Shown piece after piece: positions 1-8,214 of a stretch of DNA of 64,000 nucleotides. Source of the DNA: Streptomyces sp. NRRL F-5630 (GTDB lineage: Bacteria; Actinomycetota; Actinomycetes; Streptomycetales; Streptomycetaceae); contig NZ_JOGO01000003.1 of the NCBI RefSeq assembly GCF_000719475.1, positions 1 through 64,000 on the forward strand, read 5' to 3'. The notes below the pieces were generated by a model, which saw only the letters and a list, made by a program, of their open reading frames with translations, did no database searches and was not told where the DNA came from. The position numbers were made by a program, and so were the translations under genes. How positions within the stretch are numbered: position 1 is the stretch's first letter; the number at the start of each line of letters is the position of its first letter.

Positions 1-1700
1 GGTCGCGCTTGGGGGGCCGGGTACGCCGGTGGTGCCGGGTGCCCGTGCCGGTCGTGAGGGGCGGCGGGCTGCGGGGGCTGGGCGGGCCGAGGGGGCTGGG
101 AAGGGGGTGTCGGCTGAGCGGGCGGTGTCGGCTGGGCCTGCTGGTCGGGTGGCGCGGGCCGCGCCTGCTGTGGGTGCTGCTCGCGCGGTGCGGGCCGCGC
201 CGACTGCCCGTGCTGACCGGGCTGTTCGTGCTGCTCCGGTTGTGCGTGCGGCCCCGACTGCGCGTGCTGTTCCGGCCGTTGGTGCCCCTGCTGTTCCTCC
301 GTGCCGTTCCGCTCGTCCGGTTCCGGGGCTTCGGGGCGCGGTCGCTCCGGGGTGAGGCCGGGGAGTGGCCGGGTGGCGGAGTCCTCCAGGTCCGGGCCGC
401 GATCGTGCTCGACGGGCGGGGTGGGCGGCGCGACGGGCGCCGGGGGAACGGGGGATGCCGAGGCGGGGCGCGGGGCCGGTACGGAGCGGACGGGTGCCGC
501 CGCCTCCGCTGCGGCCCCCTCCGCCGTACCCTGCCGCGCGTCCTGGTGCCCCGCGCCGGGGACACCCGTACCTCCGCCGCCGGGACGGCCCGCGTGTGCC
601 TCGCCCGCGTTCCCCGGCCCGCCCGCCGACGCGGCGGCGAGGACCACCTCGCCCGTGTCCGAGCCCGAGGGCCACGTGACCCGCGCGAGCCCGCAGAGGC
701 CCGTCTCCTCCGCGTACGGCAGCCGCAGCACGCCGTCCCGCGTCCACAGGCCGCCGCCCGCGAGCCAGCCGCGCGGCGCGGGGAGCTGGTGCAGGCGGCG
801 GCCCACGGGGCGCCACACGCCGATCCAGCTACCGCCCACCGGGCCGTCCACGCGGAAGGCGACCGCGCTGTGCTCGGGCAGCAGGCCCTGGCCCGGCTGC
901 ACGGCGAAGGGTGTGAGCCCCGCTTCCGACAGGGCCAGGCACTCGGGGAAGCGCACGGGCAGCGCGCTGCCGAGCACTCCCCAGCCGAGCCGGTCCTGCC
1001 CCGGCGCGTTCGAGCGGATGAGGAGCAGTCCGCTGTCCACGTCGGCGCTCAGCAGCCGGTCGTCGCTGCCCTCGGCGATCTGGAGCAACGGGGAGACCTC
1101 GCCCGCGCGTTCGAGGTCGACGGCGACCGCCTTCGTCACCCCGTCCTCGCCCGTGCGGTCCACCGCGAGCATCCGCGCCTCGCGGTCCAGCCACACGCCG
1201 CCCGTGCAGCGCCCCGGGATCTCCGCGAGGTGCTCGGGCCCGAAGGCGCCGCCCGCGACGAGCCACACGGCCGTCGAGTGCAGGCCCGGAGCGAGCGCGT
1301 ACACGTGCCCGGGCACAGGGCTCGGCGGGAGCAGCCGCAGGGGGCCGGGCGATCCGTCGGCGCGTACGTGCTCGACGGCGCCGAGCGGAAGCTCCCCCGT
1401 GTCGGGCCCGGTCGGGTAGAGCAGGGAGAAGTAGTGCATGGGCCCTTCGGGCCGGTGCACGAGGACCCGGCCGTCCGGCAGGGGCTGGGCCTCCGTGCCC
1501 GGGGGCTCGGGGCGGGCCACGGGCAGCGGCACGGCGAAGGGCTCCGGCCCGCCGAGCGTCCACCGCTCCACGTGCGGCCCCGCCGTTCCGCCCTCGCCGG
1601 GCCCGCCGGGCGCCACGATCCTGGCGGCGTACGAACCGTCCGCCGCCACCACGAATCCGGGACCCTCATCCTGCGGTCGCGCGGTCTCACTGACCGTCAT
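1..1700 (-). CDS. Hypothetical protein with Pro/Gln/His-rich C-terminal tail (partial, 3' end off window)
   Basis: The frame is open on the minus strand from an ATG at 1700 to the window edge with no stop (566 residues visible). A strong Shine-Dalgarno GGAGGTGA lies 7 nt before the ATG. The first ~330 residues look globular, with recurring W/L/G patterns (for example GRVLVH, GGVWLD, RMLAVDRTG, GSWIGVW) suggestive of a beta-repeat or propeller-like fold. The remainder is low-complexity Pro/Ala/Gln/His/Gly, including a QHxQP-type periodic tail at roughly residues 450-540. No signal peptide or membrane segment is visible. It is divergent from the Nif3-like operon. I do not recognise a characterised family, so the function is unknown. 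Confidence 0.75.
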   Translation of the reverse strand, partial: MTVSETARPQDEGPGFVVAADGSYAARIVAPGGPGEGGTAGPHVERWTLGGPEPFAVPLPVARPEPPGTEAQPLPDGRVLVHRPEGPMHYFSLLYPTGPDTGELPLGAVEHVRADGSPGPLRLLPPSPVPGHVYALAPGLHSTAVWLVAGGAFGPEHLAEIPGRCTGGVWLDREARMLAVDRTGEDGVTKAVAVDLERAGEVSPLLQIAEGSDDRLLSADVDSGLLLIRSNAPGQDRLGWGVLGSALPVRFPECLALSEAGLTPFAVQPGQGLLPEHSAVAFRVDGPVGGSWIGVWRPVGRRLHQLPAPRGWLAGGGLWTRDGVLRLPYAEETGLCGLARVTWPSGSDTGEVVLAAASAGGPGNAGEAHAGRPGGGGTGVPGAGHQDARQGTAEGAAAEAAAPVRSVPAPRPASASPVPPAPVAPPTPPVEHDRGPDLEDSATRPLPGLTPERPRPEAPEPDERNGTEEQQGHQRPEQHAQSGPHAQPEQHEQPGQHGQSARPAPREQHPQQARPAPPDQQAQPTPPAQPTPPSQPPRPAQPPQPAAPHDRHGHPAPPAYPAPQAR

Positions 1701-1883
1701 CGCTGCGTCACCTCCGGCGACGAAGCTAGTTTTCAGGCGCCCCCACGGCAGCCCAGGACCACCGACTTCACCCCAACGGGTGGCGAACCGGCGAATCGCC
1801 TGACATCCGGGACACCTTGTGCTCGGCACAGGGACTCCGGGGCGCTCCCCGTACCGCCCCGAAGGCACCCCGCCCGCTCCCGG

Positions 1884-1889
1884 TAACCT
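1884..1889 (+). promoter_or_regulatory. -10 element for a leaderless nif3-like mRNA
   Basis: TAACCT lies 7 nt before the GTG at 1897, the spacing expected if transcription starts on the start codon. No Shine-Dalgarno precedes the GTG. This is inferred from position only. Confidence 0.5.
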
Positions 1890-1896
1890 TGCCCCC

Positions 1897-2736
1897 GTGC
1901 CCCGTCTCTCCGAAGTCACCGCCGCTCTCGACGCCCTCTGGCCTCCGCACCGCGCCGAGTCGTGGGACGCGGTCGGCACCGTCGTCGGTGATCCCGGGGC
2001 CCGGGTGAGCCGCGTGCTCTTCGCCGTGGACCCCGTCCACGAGATCGCCGAGGAGGCGATCCGCCTCGGCGCCGACCTCCTCGTCACGCACCACCCCCTC
2101 TACCTGCGCGGCACCACGACCGTCTCGGCGGCGACCTTCAAGGGCCGCGTCGTGCACGACCTCATCAAGCACGACATCGCCCTGCACGTCGCGCACACCA
2201 ACGCCGACAGCGCCGACCCCGGCGTCAGCGACGCCCTCGCGGGCGCGCTCGGCCTGCGCGTCCTCGGCCCGCTCGCCCCCGACACGAGCGACCCCGAGGG
2301 CCGCCGCGGCCTCGGCCGCGTCTGCGAGCCCACCCGTGCGCTGACCCTCGGCGCCCTCGCCGAAGCCGCCGCCCGCGCCCTGCCGGCGACCGCGCAGGGC
2401 ATCCGCCTGGCGGGCGACCCGGAGGCGCCGGTCCGCAAGGTCGTCGTGAGCGGCGGCGCGGGCGACAGCCTCTTCGACGCCGTACGGGCCACGGGCGCCG
2501 ACGCCTTCCTCACCGCCGACCTGCGCCACCACCCGGCCTCCGAGGCCACCGAGCACAGCCCGCTCGGCCTCATCGACGCCGCACACTGGGCCACCGAGTG
2601 GCCCTGGTGCGAGCAGGCCGCCGCACAGCTCGACGAGATCTCCGACCGCCACGGCTGGGAGCTGCGGGTGCACGTCTCGAAGACGGTCACCGACCCCTGG
2701 TCCGCACACTTCGATTCCACAGGAGCCCCCAACTGA
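1897..2736 (+). CDS. Nif3-like dinuclear metal-centre protein (NIF3/YbgI family)
   Basis: 279 aa, the normal length for the Nif3/DUF34 family of toroid-forming proteins with a dinuclear metal site. Their biochemical role is unsettled; GTP cyclohydrolase 1 type 2-like is a common annotation. Metal-binding signatures are visible: THHPLYLRG near residue 65, HVAHTNAD near 100 and a late HWATEWPW. I chose the GTG at 1897 rather than the upstream in-frame start because family proteins begin at this point and because a -10 hexamer sits 7 nt upstream. It is the first gene of an operon with the zinc-ribbon protein and the phosphatase. The stop overlaps the next gene's proposed start as CTGA. Confidence 0.9.
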   Translation: MPRLSEVTAALDALWPPHRAESWDAVGTVVGDPGARVSRVLFAVDPVHEIAEEAIRLGADLLVTHHPLYLRGTTTVSAATFKGRVVHDLIKHDIALHVAHTNADSADPGVSDALAGALGLRVLGPLAPDTSDPEGRRGLGRVCEPTRALTLGALAEAAARALPATAQGIRLAGDPEAPVRKVVVSGGAGDSLFDAVRATGADAFLTADLRHHPASEATEHSPLGLIDAAHWATEWPWCEQAAAQLDEISDRHGWELRVHVSKTVTDPWSAHFDSTGAPN

Positions 2737-3476
2737 ACGCCGCACCCGCAGACCAGGTCCGCCTGCTCGACCTCCAGGCCCTCGACACCCGCCTCGGCCA
2801 GCTCGCGCACCGCAAGGAGTCGCTGCCCGAGCACGCCGAACTGGCCGGGCTCGGCAAGGACGCCACCGGACTGCGCGACCTCCTCGTCGCGGCCCGTACC
2901 GAGGAGGGCGACACCGCCCGCGAGCAGACCAAGGCCGAGCAGGACGTCGACCAGGTCCGCACCCGTACGACCCGCGACCAGCAGCGCCTCGACTCCGGCA
3001 TGGTCACCTCGCCGAAGGACCTGGAGAACCTCCAGCGCGAGATCGCCTCGCTCGCCAAGCGCCAGGGGGACCTGGAGGACGTGGTCCTGGAGATCATGGA
3101 GCGCCGCGAGTCCGCGCAGTCCCGCGTGACCGAGCTGACCGAGCGCCTCGGCTCCGTCGAGGCCCGTATCGCCGAGGTCACCGAGCGCCGCGACGCCGCC
3201 GCCGCGGAGATCGACGCCGAGACGGCGACCCTCGCCAAGGAGCGCGCGGTCGTCGCGGGTTCCGTTCCCGACAGCCTCCTCGCCCTCTACGAGAAGCTGC
3301 GCGCCCAGCGCGGCGGCGTCGGCGCGGCCCGCCTCTACCAGCGCCGCTGCGAGGGCTGTCAGCTGGAGCTGAACATCACCGAGGCGAACGAGGTCAAGGC
3401 CGCCGAGCCCGACGCCGTCGTCCGCTGCGAGAACTGCGGGCGCATCCTGGTCCGCACCTCCGAATCGGGTCTGTGA
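2733..3476 (+). CDS. Coiled-coil protein with C-terminal C4 zinc ribbon
   Basis: 247 aa if started at CTG 2733. The first ~190 residues are a long charged alpha-helical coiled coil rich in E, R, Q and L heptads. The end is a C4 zinc ribbon: CEGC and CENC pairs separated by about 34 residues, with the LELNI motif between them. The family (DUF164/CdsZ type) sits beside Nif3 in actinobacteria and may be a nucleic-acid-associated adaptor; its function is not established. No ATG, GTG or TTG lies at the expected position. CTG overlaps the upstream TGA and has AGGAG at 2721-2725, 7 nt away. The only downstream in-frame ATG, at 3001, would remove a third of the coiled coil. Confidence 0.85.
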   Translation: MNAAPADQVRLLDLQALDTRLGQLAHRKESLPEHAELAGLGKDATGLRDLLVAARTEEGDTAREQTKAEQDVDQVRTRTTRDQQRLDSGMVTSPKDLENLQREIASLAKRQGDLEDVVLEIMERRESAQSRVTELTERLGSVEARIAEVTERRDAAAAEIDAETATLAKERAVVAGSVPDSLLALYEKLRAQRGGVGAARLYQRRCEGCQLELNITEANEVKAAEPDAVVRCENCGRILVRTSESGL

Positions 3477-4150
3477 GCGCGGGGGGCGCGGCCTCGCGCG
3501 ACCGTACGGCCGCCGCGTCCGCGCCCCCCGACCTCGGCCCGCCCACGACCTTCCTTCTGCTGCGCCACGGCGCGACGGCGCTCACCGCCCGGGGCCGCTT
3601 CTCCGGGAGCGGTGCGCGCGAGGACCCGCCGCTCGCGGACGCGGGGCGGGCACAGGCGGCGGCGGTCGCGCGGCATCTGCGCGGCACGACCGTGGACGCC
3701 GTCGTCTCCTCGCCCCTGCGCCGCTGCCGCGAGACGGCGGCGGCGCTCGGGCTGCCGTACGCGGTCGAGGAGGACCTGCGCGAGACGGGCTTCGGTACGT
3801 GGGAGGGCCTGACGTTCGCCGAGGCGCGGGCCAGGGACCCGGAGGTCTTCGCCGCCTGGCTGGCCGACCCGTCGGCGGCCCCGCCGGAGGGCGAGAGCTT
3901 CGCCGAGGTCGCGGTACGCGTCGCGGCGGCCCGCGACCGCCTCCGCACCGCTCACGCGGGCCGCACGGTACTGCTCGTCTCGCACGTGACCCCGCTCAAG
4001 ACCCTGCTGCGCCTCGCGCTCGACGCCCCGCCCGCCGCGCTGTTCCGCATGGACCTCGACCCGGCCTCGCTCTCGGCGCTCGCGGTGTGGGGCGACGGCA
4101 ACACGACGGTGCGGTACGTGAACACCACGGCGCACCTCCCGCCCGCCTGA
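3473..4150 (+). CDS. Histidine phosphatase superfamily protein (phosphoglycerate mutase-like), without RNase H domain
   Basis: 225 aa with one histidine-phosphatase (branch 1) domain. It has the RHG catalytic motif at residues 31-33, the SSPLRRCRET arginine region, an acid in the RETGFG segment, and the second catalytic His in LVSHVTP. GTG overlaps the zinc-ribbon stop as GTGA, so translation is probably coupled. In many Streptomyces the gene at this position encodes a bifunctional RNase HI/acid phosphatase of about 400-500 aa. Here only a 25-residue Ala-rich leader precedes the phosphatase, so the RNase HI half is missing. The likely activity is phosphomonoesterase (alpha-ribazole-phosphatase or acid-phosphatase-like); the substrate is unknown. 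Confidence 0.88.
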   Translation: MSAGGAASRDRTAAASAPPDLGPPTTFLLLRHGATALTARGRFSGSGAREDPPLADAGRAQAAAVARHLRGTTVDAVVSSPLRRCRETAAALGLPYAVEEDLRETGFGTWEGLTFAEARARDPEVFAAWLADPSAAPPEGESFAEVAVRVAAARDRLRTAHAGRTVLLVSHVTPLKTLLRLALDAPPAALFRMDLDPASLSALAVWGDGNTTVRYVNTTAHLPPA

Positions 4151-4176
4151 GCGGAGGGCGGGGGAGTGCGGGGCTG

Positions 4177-4232
4177 GTGACCCGAGCCGGAGATGCGCCG
4201 CCCACTGCCGGCGAATCTCCGGCTCGGGTCAC
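4177..4232. terminator. Perfect 18-bp hairpin, bidirectional terminator
   Basis: The left arm is 4177-4194 and the right arm 4215-4232, exact reverse complements with a 20-nt loop and no T-tract. It sits between the convergent phosphatase and cupin genes, and the right arm includes the cupin stop codon. Long-stem terminators without U-tracts are usual in Streptomyces. Confidence 0.75.
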
Positions 4233-4696
4233 TCGGCGCGGGGCGGGTCGCCGTGCAGCGTCAGTCCGTACTGGGCCAGAAGGTCGGTGTGCTCGCCGTC
4301 GCGGCGTGCGTCGGCGGATCCGATCGAGCGGAAGTAGGCCTCGACGGCTCCGGGGTTGTTGATGACGAGGACCTCCGCGGTCGCCGTGAGCGGCTGGAAC
4401 GTGTGGGGGACGAGCCGCGGGCTGTAGATGTAGGCACCGGGTCCGGCGTCGCGCACGTCGCACGCGTCCAGGGTGGTCGAGCCCACCCAGAACCGGACGC
4501 GCCCCGACAGGACCACCCAGCTCTCGTCCTCCCGGCTGTGAGTGTGCAGGGGCGGCGCGTCACCGCGGCGCATGGCGAGCCGCACCACGCTGACCGCCCC
4601 GTCCGTCTCGGTGGTCGACACCACCTGCTCGATCACGGCGCTGTAGTACTGGTAGTTCTCGCCTTCACCGGGGTTGCGCACCAGGGCGACGCTCAT
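4229..4696 (-). CDS. Cupin-domain protein
   Basis: 155 aa from an ATG preceded by GGAGAGGA at 8 nt. An upstream in-frame start adds 12 residues but has a poorer ribosome site. A single small-barrel cupin domain carries the metal-binding pattern PPLHTHSREDESWVVLSG (H, H, E) near residues 50-65 and a second-motif His in LVPHTFQ. It resembles quercetin-2,3-dioxygenase-like cupins, which can be oxygenases, isomerases or sensors; the substrate is not predictable. It is convergent with the phosphatase and may share an orientation with the following HD-domain gene. Confidence 0.85.
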   Translation of the reverse strand: MSVALVRNPGEGENYQYYSAVIEQVVSTTETDGAVSVVRLAMRRGDAPPLHTHSREDESWVVLSGRVRFWVGSTTLDACDVRDAGPGAYIYSPRLVPHTFQPLTATAEVLVINNPGAVEAYFRSIGSADARRDGEHTDLLAQYGLTLHGDPPRAE

Positions 4697-4855
4697 GTCT
4701 CGGTCCTCTCCAGGGCGGCCCCACCGCACCACGGCGGGGCCCCCTAAGTGGTTGACCGTTCAATCATTACTCCCGCCCAAGCCCCTCGTACGCACCGGAT
4801 CCGGCCAAAGGGCGCGCGCGCCACCCCGTCCCGTGATCCGGCCCCCGTCCCCGCC

Positions 4856-5689
4856 TCACTCCGCGAACGGCGCGGCGAATACCAGGTCCTCCACCGTGGG
4901 CACCGGGAATTCCGGAATGTGGCGGCGGCCGACCTCGGCGAAGGGGTGCATGAGCAGCGACATGGGCTTGGTGCGGCACAGCGACAGCATGGTGTCGAGG
5001 GCGTCCTGCTTGAATCCGGCCCGGGGAAAGGCGGCGAGTATCTCCTCAAGGGCGTCGGACGGAATCCGGTCGAGGCCGTTTCCCGAGAAGTCCATTCCGG
5101 ATCCGACGGCCGTCAGGGCGATCTCCGGCCTTTTCCTGGTCGCGATGCCGATGTCGGTGTGCAGGGCGATCGCGTCCCAGACGACCGCCACCCGTGCGGC
5201 GGGCACGCGCTGTTCCCGCAGGAACGCCTGCGCGGCGTCGGCGCCGTCCACCTCGAAGCGCGCCTCCGGGGTCCGGTACGCCGGGACAAGGCCGAGGTCG
5301 TGCAGGACCGCGGCGAGGAACGCGAGTTCGCGGTCGTAGCGGACGCCGCGCCGGTCGAACAGCAGGGAGCCGAACACGTACGAACGCATGACGTGATGGA
5401 AAAGCGTCTCGGAGGATACTTTTCGCGCGAACGCCGCGGCCGCGCGGGCCAGTTCGCTGTCGGGGATACGGACTCCGGCCACCGCCGCAGGCAGGTTCGC
5501 GGCGCCTGATCGCGGCGCGTTGCCCTGCGGTGCCGGGACCGCGTCAGCGGAAGCGGCGGCGGCAGGGGAAACCGTGGTGGCGAGCGCGGAGGCGGCGATC
5601 ACCGTGGCGAATCCGGCGCCGCGCTCCAGCGCCGTGCGCCGGGTGACGCCTTTCGCCTCGTCATTCCTGTCGGAATTCTGGTCGGGCAT
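4856..5689 (-). CDS. Tat-exported HD-domain hydrolase (cyanamide hydratase-like)
   Basis: 277 aa. The N-terminus is a twin-arginine signal: RR at 18-19 in VTRRTALERG, a hydrophobic stretch to about residue 45 and an Ala-rich cleavage region. The mature part has an HD signature, His at 98/99 (LFHHVMRSYVFG) and HD at 130-131 (AVLHDLGL), as in HD hydrolases related to cyanamide hydratase. Export by Tat would fit a protein that binds metal ions before leaving the cytoplasm. HD proteins are mostly intracellular, so the localisation is notable. The substrate is unknown. An alternative is that the RR region is a membrane anchor rather than a cleaved signal. Confidence 0.82.
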   Translation of the reverse strand: MPDQNSDRNDEAKGVTRRTALERGAGFATVIAASALATTVSPAAAASADAVPAPQGNAPRSGAANLPAAVAGVRIPDSELARAAAAFARKVSSETLFHHVMRSYVFGSLLFDRRGVRYDRELAFLAAVLHDLGLVPAYRTPEARFEVDGADAAQAFLREQRVPAARVAVVWDAIALHTDIGIATRKRPEIALTAVGSGMDFSGNGLDRIPSDALEEILAAFPRAGFKQDALDTMLSLCRTKPMSLLMHPFAEVGRRHIPEFPVPTVEDLVFAAPFAE

Positions 5690-6007
5690 GTCCGCCGGCT
5701 TTCTCTCGGGAGCTGTCGGCAGCAGCCTAGGGAGGGTGCCGCCGGGGCCGACAGTGGCGAAAGTGCCGCTGACCTCCTGATTTCCGCCAAGCCGGACCGG
5801 GGACGGAGCGGGCCGGACCTGGCCGGATCCCGACCCTCCCCGACCGGGCGCGGGACGGGTACGGGACGGGCGTGCGGCGGCGGCCGGTGCCCGAGAGCGC
5901 CGGCCGCCGTCTGTCCACCGCCTCCGCGACCCGGGCCGTGGTGCCGCACACCGGGGCTCGACAGCCCGCTGCGGGCCGGTCCCGCCGCCCCGCCGCTCGC
6001 TTCCGGC
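5690..6007. other. Intergenic region upstream of the HD-domain gene
   Basis: 318 bp between two same-strand genes. It contains short GC-rich iterations (ACGGG units near 5850-5870) and presumably the HD-gene promoter. I see no gene or convincing terminator in it. Confidence 0.4.
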
Positions 6008-6664
6008 TCAGCGCAGCGTCGCCGCCTCGCGGGCCAGTGCCTCGACCCGGCCCCAGTCCTTCGCCCGCACCGCGTCGGCGGGGAGCATCCAGGAGCCGCC
6101 CACGCAGCCGACGTTGGGCAGCGCGAGGTAGCCGGGCGCGTTCTCCGGGCTCACGCCCCCGGTCGGGCAGAATCGCGCCTGCGGCAGCGGGCTCGCGAGC
6201 GACTTGAGGTACGGGGCGCCGCCCGCCGCCTGTGCGGGGAAGAACTTCATCTCGCGCACGCCCGCCTCCAGGAGCGCCACGACCTCCGACGTCGTCGAGA
6301 CACCGGGCAGGAAGGGCACTCCGGAGGCCTTCATCGCCGCCAGCAGCGCGGGCGTCCACCCCGGGCTCACCAGGAACCGCGCTCCCGCCCGCACCGCCGC
6401 GTCCACGTGCGCCGCGGCGATGACCGTCCCCGCGCCCACGACCGCGTCGGGCACCTCGCCCGCTATCGCCGCCATCGCGTCGAGCGCGACGGGCGTCCGC
6501 AGCGTCACCTCGATCGCGGGCAGCCCCCCGGCCACGAGGGCGCGCGCGAGCGGTACGGCGTCGGCGAGGTCGTCGATCACGACGACGGGGAGCACGGGGG
6601 CGAGGTCGAGTACCGAGGCGGGGACCTCGGCGGCGGACTGGGCGGGAACGGACGCGTCTGTCAT
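6008..6664 (-). CDS. eda: Bifunctional 4-hydroxy-2-oxoglutarate / KDPG aldolase
   Basis: 218 aa class-I aldolase with a (beta/alpha)8 fold that cleaves 2-keto-3-deoxy-6-phosphogluconate to pyruvate and glyceraldehyde-3-phosphate, and/or 4-hydroxy-2-oxoglutarate. The catalytic Glu is at 52 (AIEVTLRT), with the GAGTV motif at 77-81 and the Schiff-base Lys at 140 in REMKFFPA. I chose ATG 6664; the longer frame from 6721 adds an unconserved Arg-rich leader. No edd or gluconate genes are nearby, so the physiological substrate is open. Confidence 0.92.
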   Translation of the reverse strand: MTDASVPAQSAAEVPASVLDLAPVLPVVVIDDLADAVPLARALVAGGLPAIEVTLRTPVALDAMAAIAGEVPDAVVGAGTVIAAAHVDAAVRAGARFLVSPGWTPALLAAMKASGVPFLPGVSTTSEVVALLEAGVREMKFFPAQAAGGAPYLKSLASPLPQARFCPTGGVSPENAPGYLALPNVGCVGGSWMLPADAVRAKDWGRVEALAREAATLR

Positions 6665-6742
6665 GCGCTCATCGTGCCTCGCCCGCGACACCCTGCGCAA
6701 AGCACGTTGCGCAGGGTGCAACGCCCGTGCGTCCCAGGCGGC

Positions 6743-7543
6743 TCAGTGCACGTCCCGGACCACGATGTCGAGCGCCCAGGGCCTCCCCTTGGCGCCGGGG
6801 CCCTTTGTCTCCACCGTGTGCCCCAGGTCCCGCAGCGCGGTGACGAGTTCGGCGGGCGAGGCGGGACGCACGTCGTGCGCGAGCAGGTCCCGTACGAGCC
6901 GGCCCTTCGTCGCCTTGTTGAAGTGGCTCACGACCGAGCGCTTCTCGACCCCGCCGATCGTCCGCGCGTGCAGCACCCGCACGGTCAGGGTGCGCTCGGC
7001 GAGCACGCCCTTCGGCTTCCACGCGGCGGCGTAGGCGGCCGAGCGCAGGTCGAGCACGGGCCCCTCGCCCGCCGCGCCGGGCAGTACCTCGGCCATGAAG
7101 GGCCGCCAGTACGCGCCGAGCGCCCCGAGCCCGGGGAGCTTCACACCCATCGCGCAGCGGTAGGAGGGGATGCGGTCCGCCGTGCCGAGCGCGCCCCAGA
7201 GTCCCGAGAAGACGAGCAGTGAGCGCGCCGCCCGTTCCCGCGCGGCGGCGTCGAGCGTGGCGAGGCCGAGCGCGTCGTAGAGGACGCCGGTGTAGATCTC
7301 CCCGGCGGGCCGCGTCCCGGCCTCGCGCAGCGCCGCGTTCTTCGCGATCTCGCCGCGCAGCCCCTCGCTGAGACCGAGCACCTCGCGCGCCTTCTCCTCG
7401 TCGCCGCCGCACAGCGTGACGAGTTCGTCGAGCACCCGCTCCCGCGCGGCCGTGAGTCCCGGCAGCGAAAGACCGCCGAGCGCGAGCGGGGCTCCCTCGC
7501 CCCCGGCGGCCTTGCCCTCGGACGGCGGCAGCAGTACCAGCAC
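6743..7543 (-). CDS. yaaA: YaaA-family peroxide stress protein (DUF328/UPF0246)
   Basis: 266 aa, the full length for the family. It has the invariant N-terminal LLPPSEGK motif (residues 4-11), the central VFSGLWGALG and YRCAMGVKLPG blocks, and a C-terminal VVSHFNKATKGR block. E. coli YaaA limits intracellular iron and protects DNA during peroxide stress, and related proteins bind DNA. It is followed on the same strand by eda, about 78 bp away. No OxyR or similar site was identified. Confidence 0.9.
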   Translation of the reverse strand: MLVLLPPSEGKAAGGEGAPLALGGLSLPGLTAARERVLDELVTLCGGDEEKAREVLGLSEGLRGEIAKNAALREAGTRPAGEIYTGVLYDALGLATLDAAARERAARSLLVFSGLWGALGTADRIPSYRCAMGVKLPGLGALGAYWRPFMAEVLPGAAGEGPVLDLRSAAYAAAWKPKGVLAERTLTVRVLHARTIGGVEKRSVVSHFNKATKGRLVRDLLAHDVRPASPAELVTALRDLGHTVETKGPGAKGRPWALDIVVRDVH

Positions 7544-7707
7544 GGTGTCTCTCCTCGTTCCCGAACGCCCGGGGCCATCGGTGCGGGGCCCCGGGCCAGG
7601 GTAAGCGGGGCCGGGGCCCCGAAGGCGAACGGGCGAAGCCTGGCGGGCTCACGCCCTGAGCCTCATGAGGGCGGGGGAGCGCGGCGCGCCGGTCCGCGCC
7701 CGACCGG

Positions 7708-7713
7708 TACCAT
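7708..7713 (+). promoter_or_regulatory. -10 element of rnpB
   Basis: TACCAT lies 9 nt before the predicted 5' end of the RNase P RNA. The -35 region is GC-rich and not clear. Confidence 0.45.
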
Positions 7714-7722
7714 GACCGCACG

Positions 7723-8131
7723 GCAGACGAGCCGGGCGGACGGCCGCGTGGGCCCCTTCGGGGACCCCCGAGGAACGTCCGGACTCCACAGGGCAGGGTG
7801 GTGGCTAACGGCCACCCGGGGTGACCCGCGGGACAGTGCCACAGAAAACAAACCGCCCGGCACTCCGGTGCCGGGTAAGGGTGAAACGGTGGTGTAAGAG
7901 ACCACCAGTGCCCAGGGTGACCTGGGCAGCTAGGTAAACCCCACCCGGAGCAAGGTCAAAAGGAGCACCGTGAAACGTGCTCTGCGCGGACGTTCGAGGG
8001 CTGCCCGCCCGAGTCCGCGGGTAGACCGCACGAGGCCGGCGGCAACGCCGGCCCTAGATGGATGGCCGTCTCCCCGGCCGCCGCGAGGCGACCGGGCGAC
8101 AGAATCCGGCGTACAGCCCGACTCGTCTGCC
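7723..8131 (+). ncRNA. rnpB: RNase P RNA (bacterial class A)
   Basis: The catalytic RNA of RNase P, which removes 5' leaders from pre-tRNA. The 5' GCAGACGAG pairs with 3' CTCGTCTGC to form helix P1. Diagnostic conserved blocks are present in order: GAGGAACGTCCGGACTCCAC (CR-I region), GACAGTGCCACAGAAAACAA, GGGTAAGGGTGAAACGGTG, AAGAGACCACCAG, and CCACCCGGAGCAAGGTC, then GACAGAATCCGGCGTACAGC near the 3' end (CR-V). The length of about 409 nt is normal for Streptomyces. The ends are set by P1 and may be a few nt off. Confidence 0.97.
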
Positions 8132-8214
8132 GCCCCCTGCGCTTGTCCCCTTCTGGCTCCACGGGCCGGTCATTTGGAGGGGGCGACTTCGGGCGCACGT
8201 CCTGGTCCGCCCCG

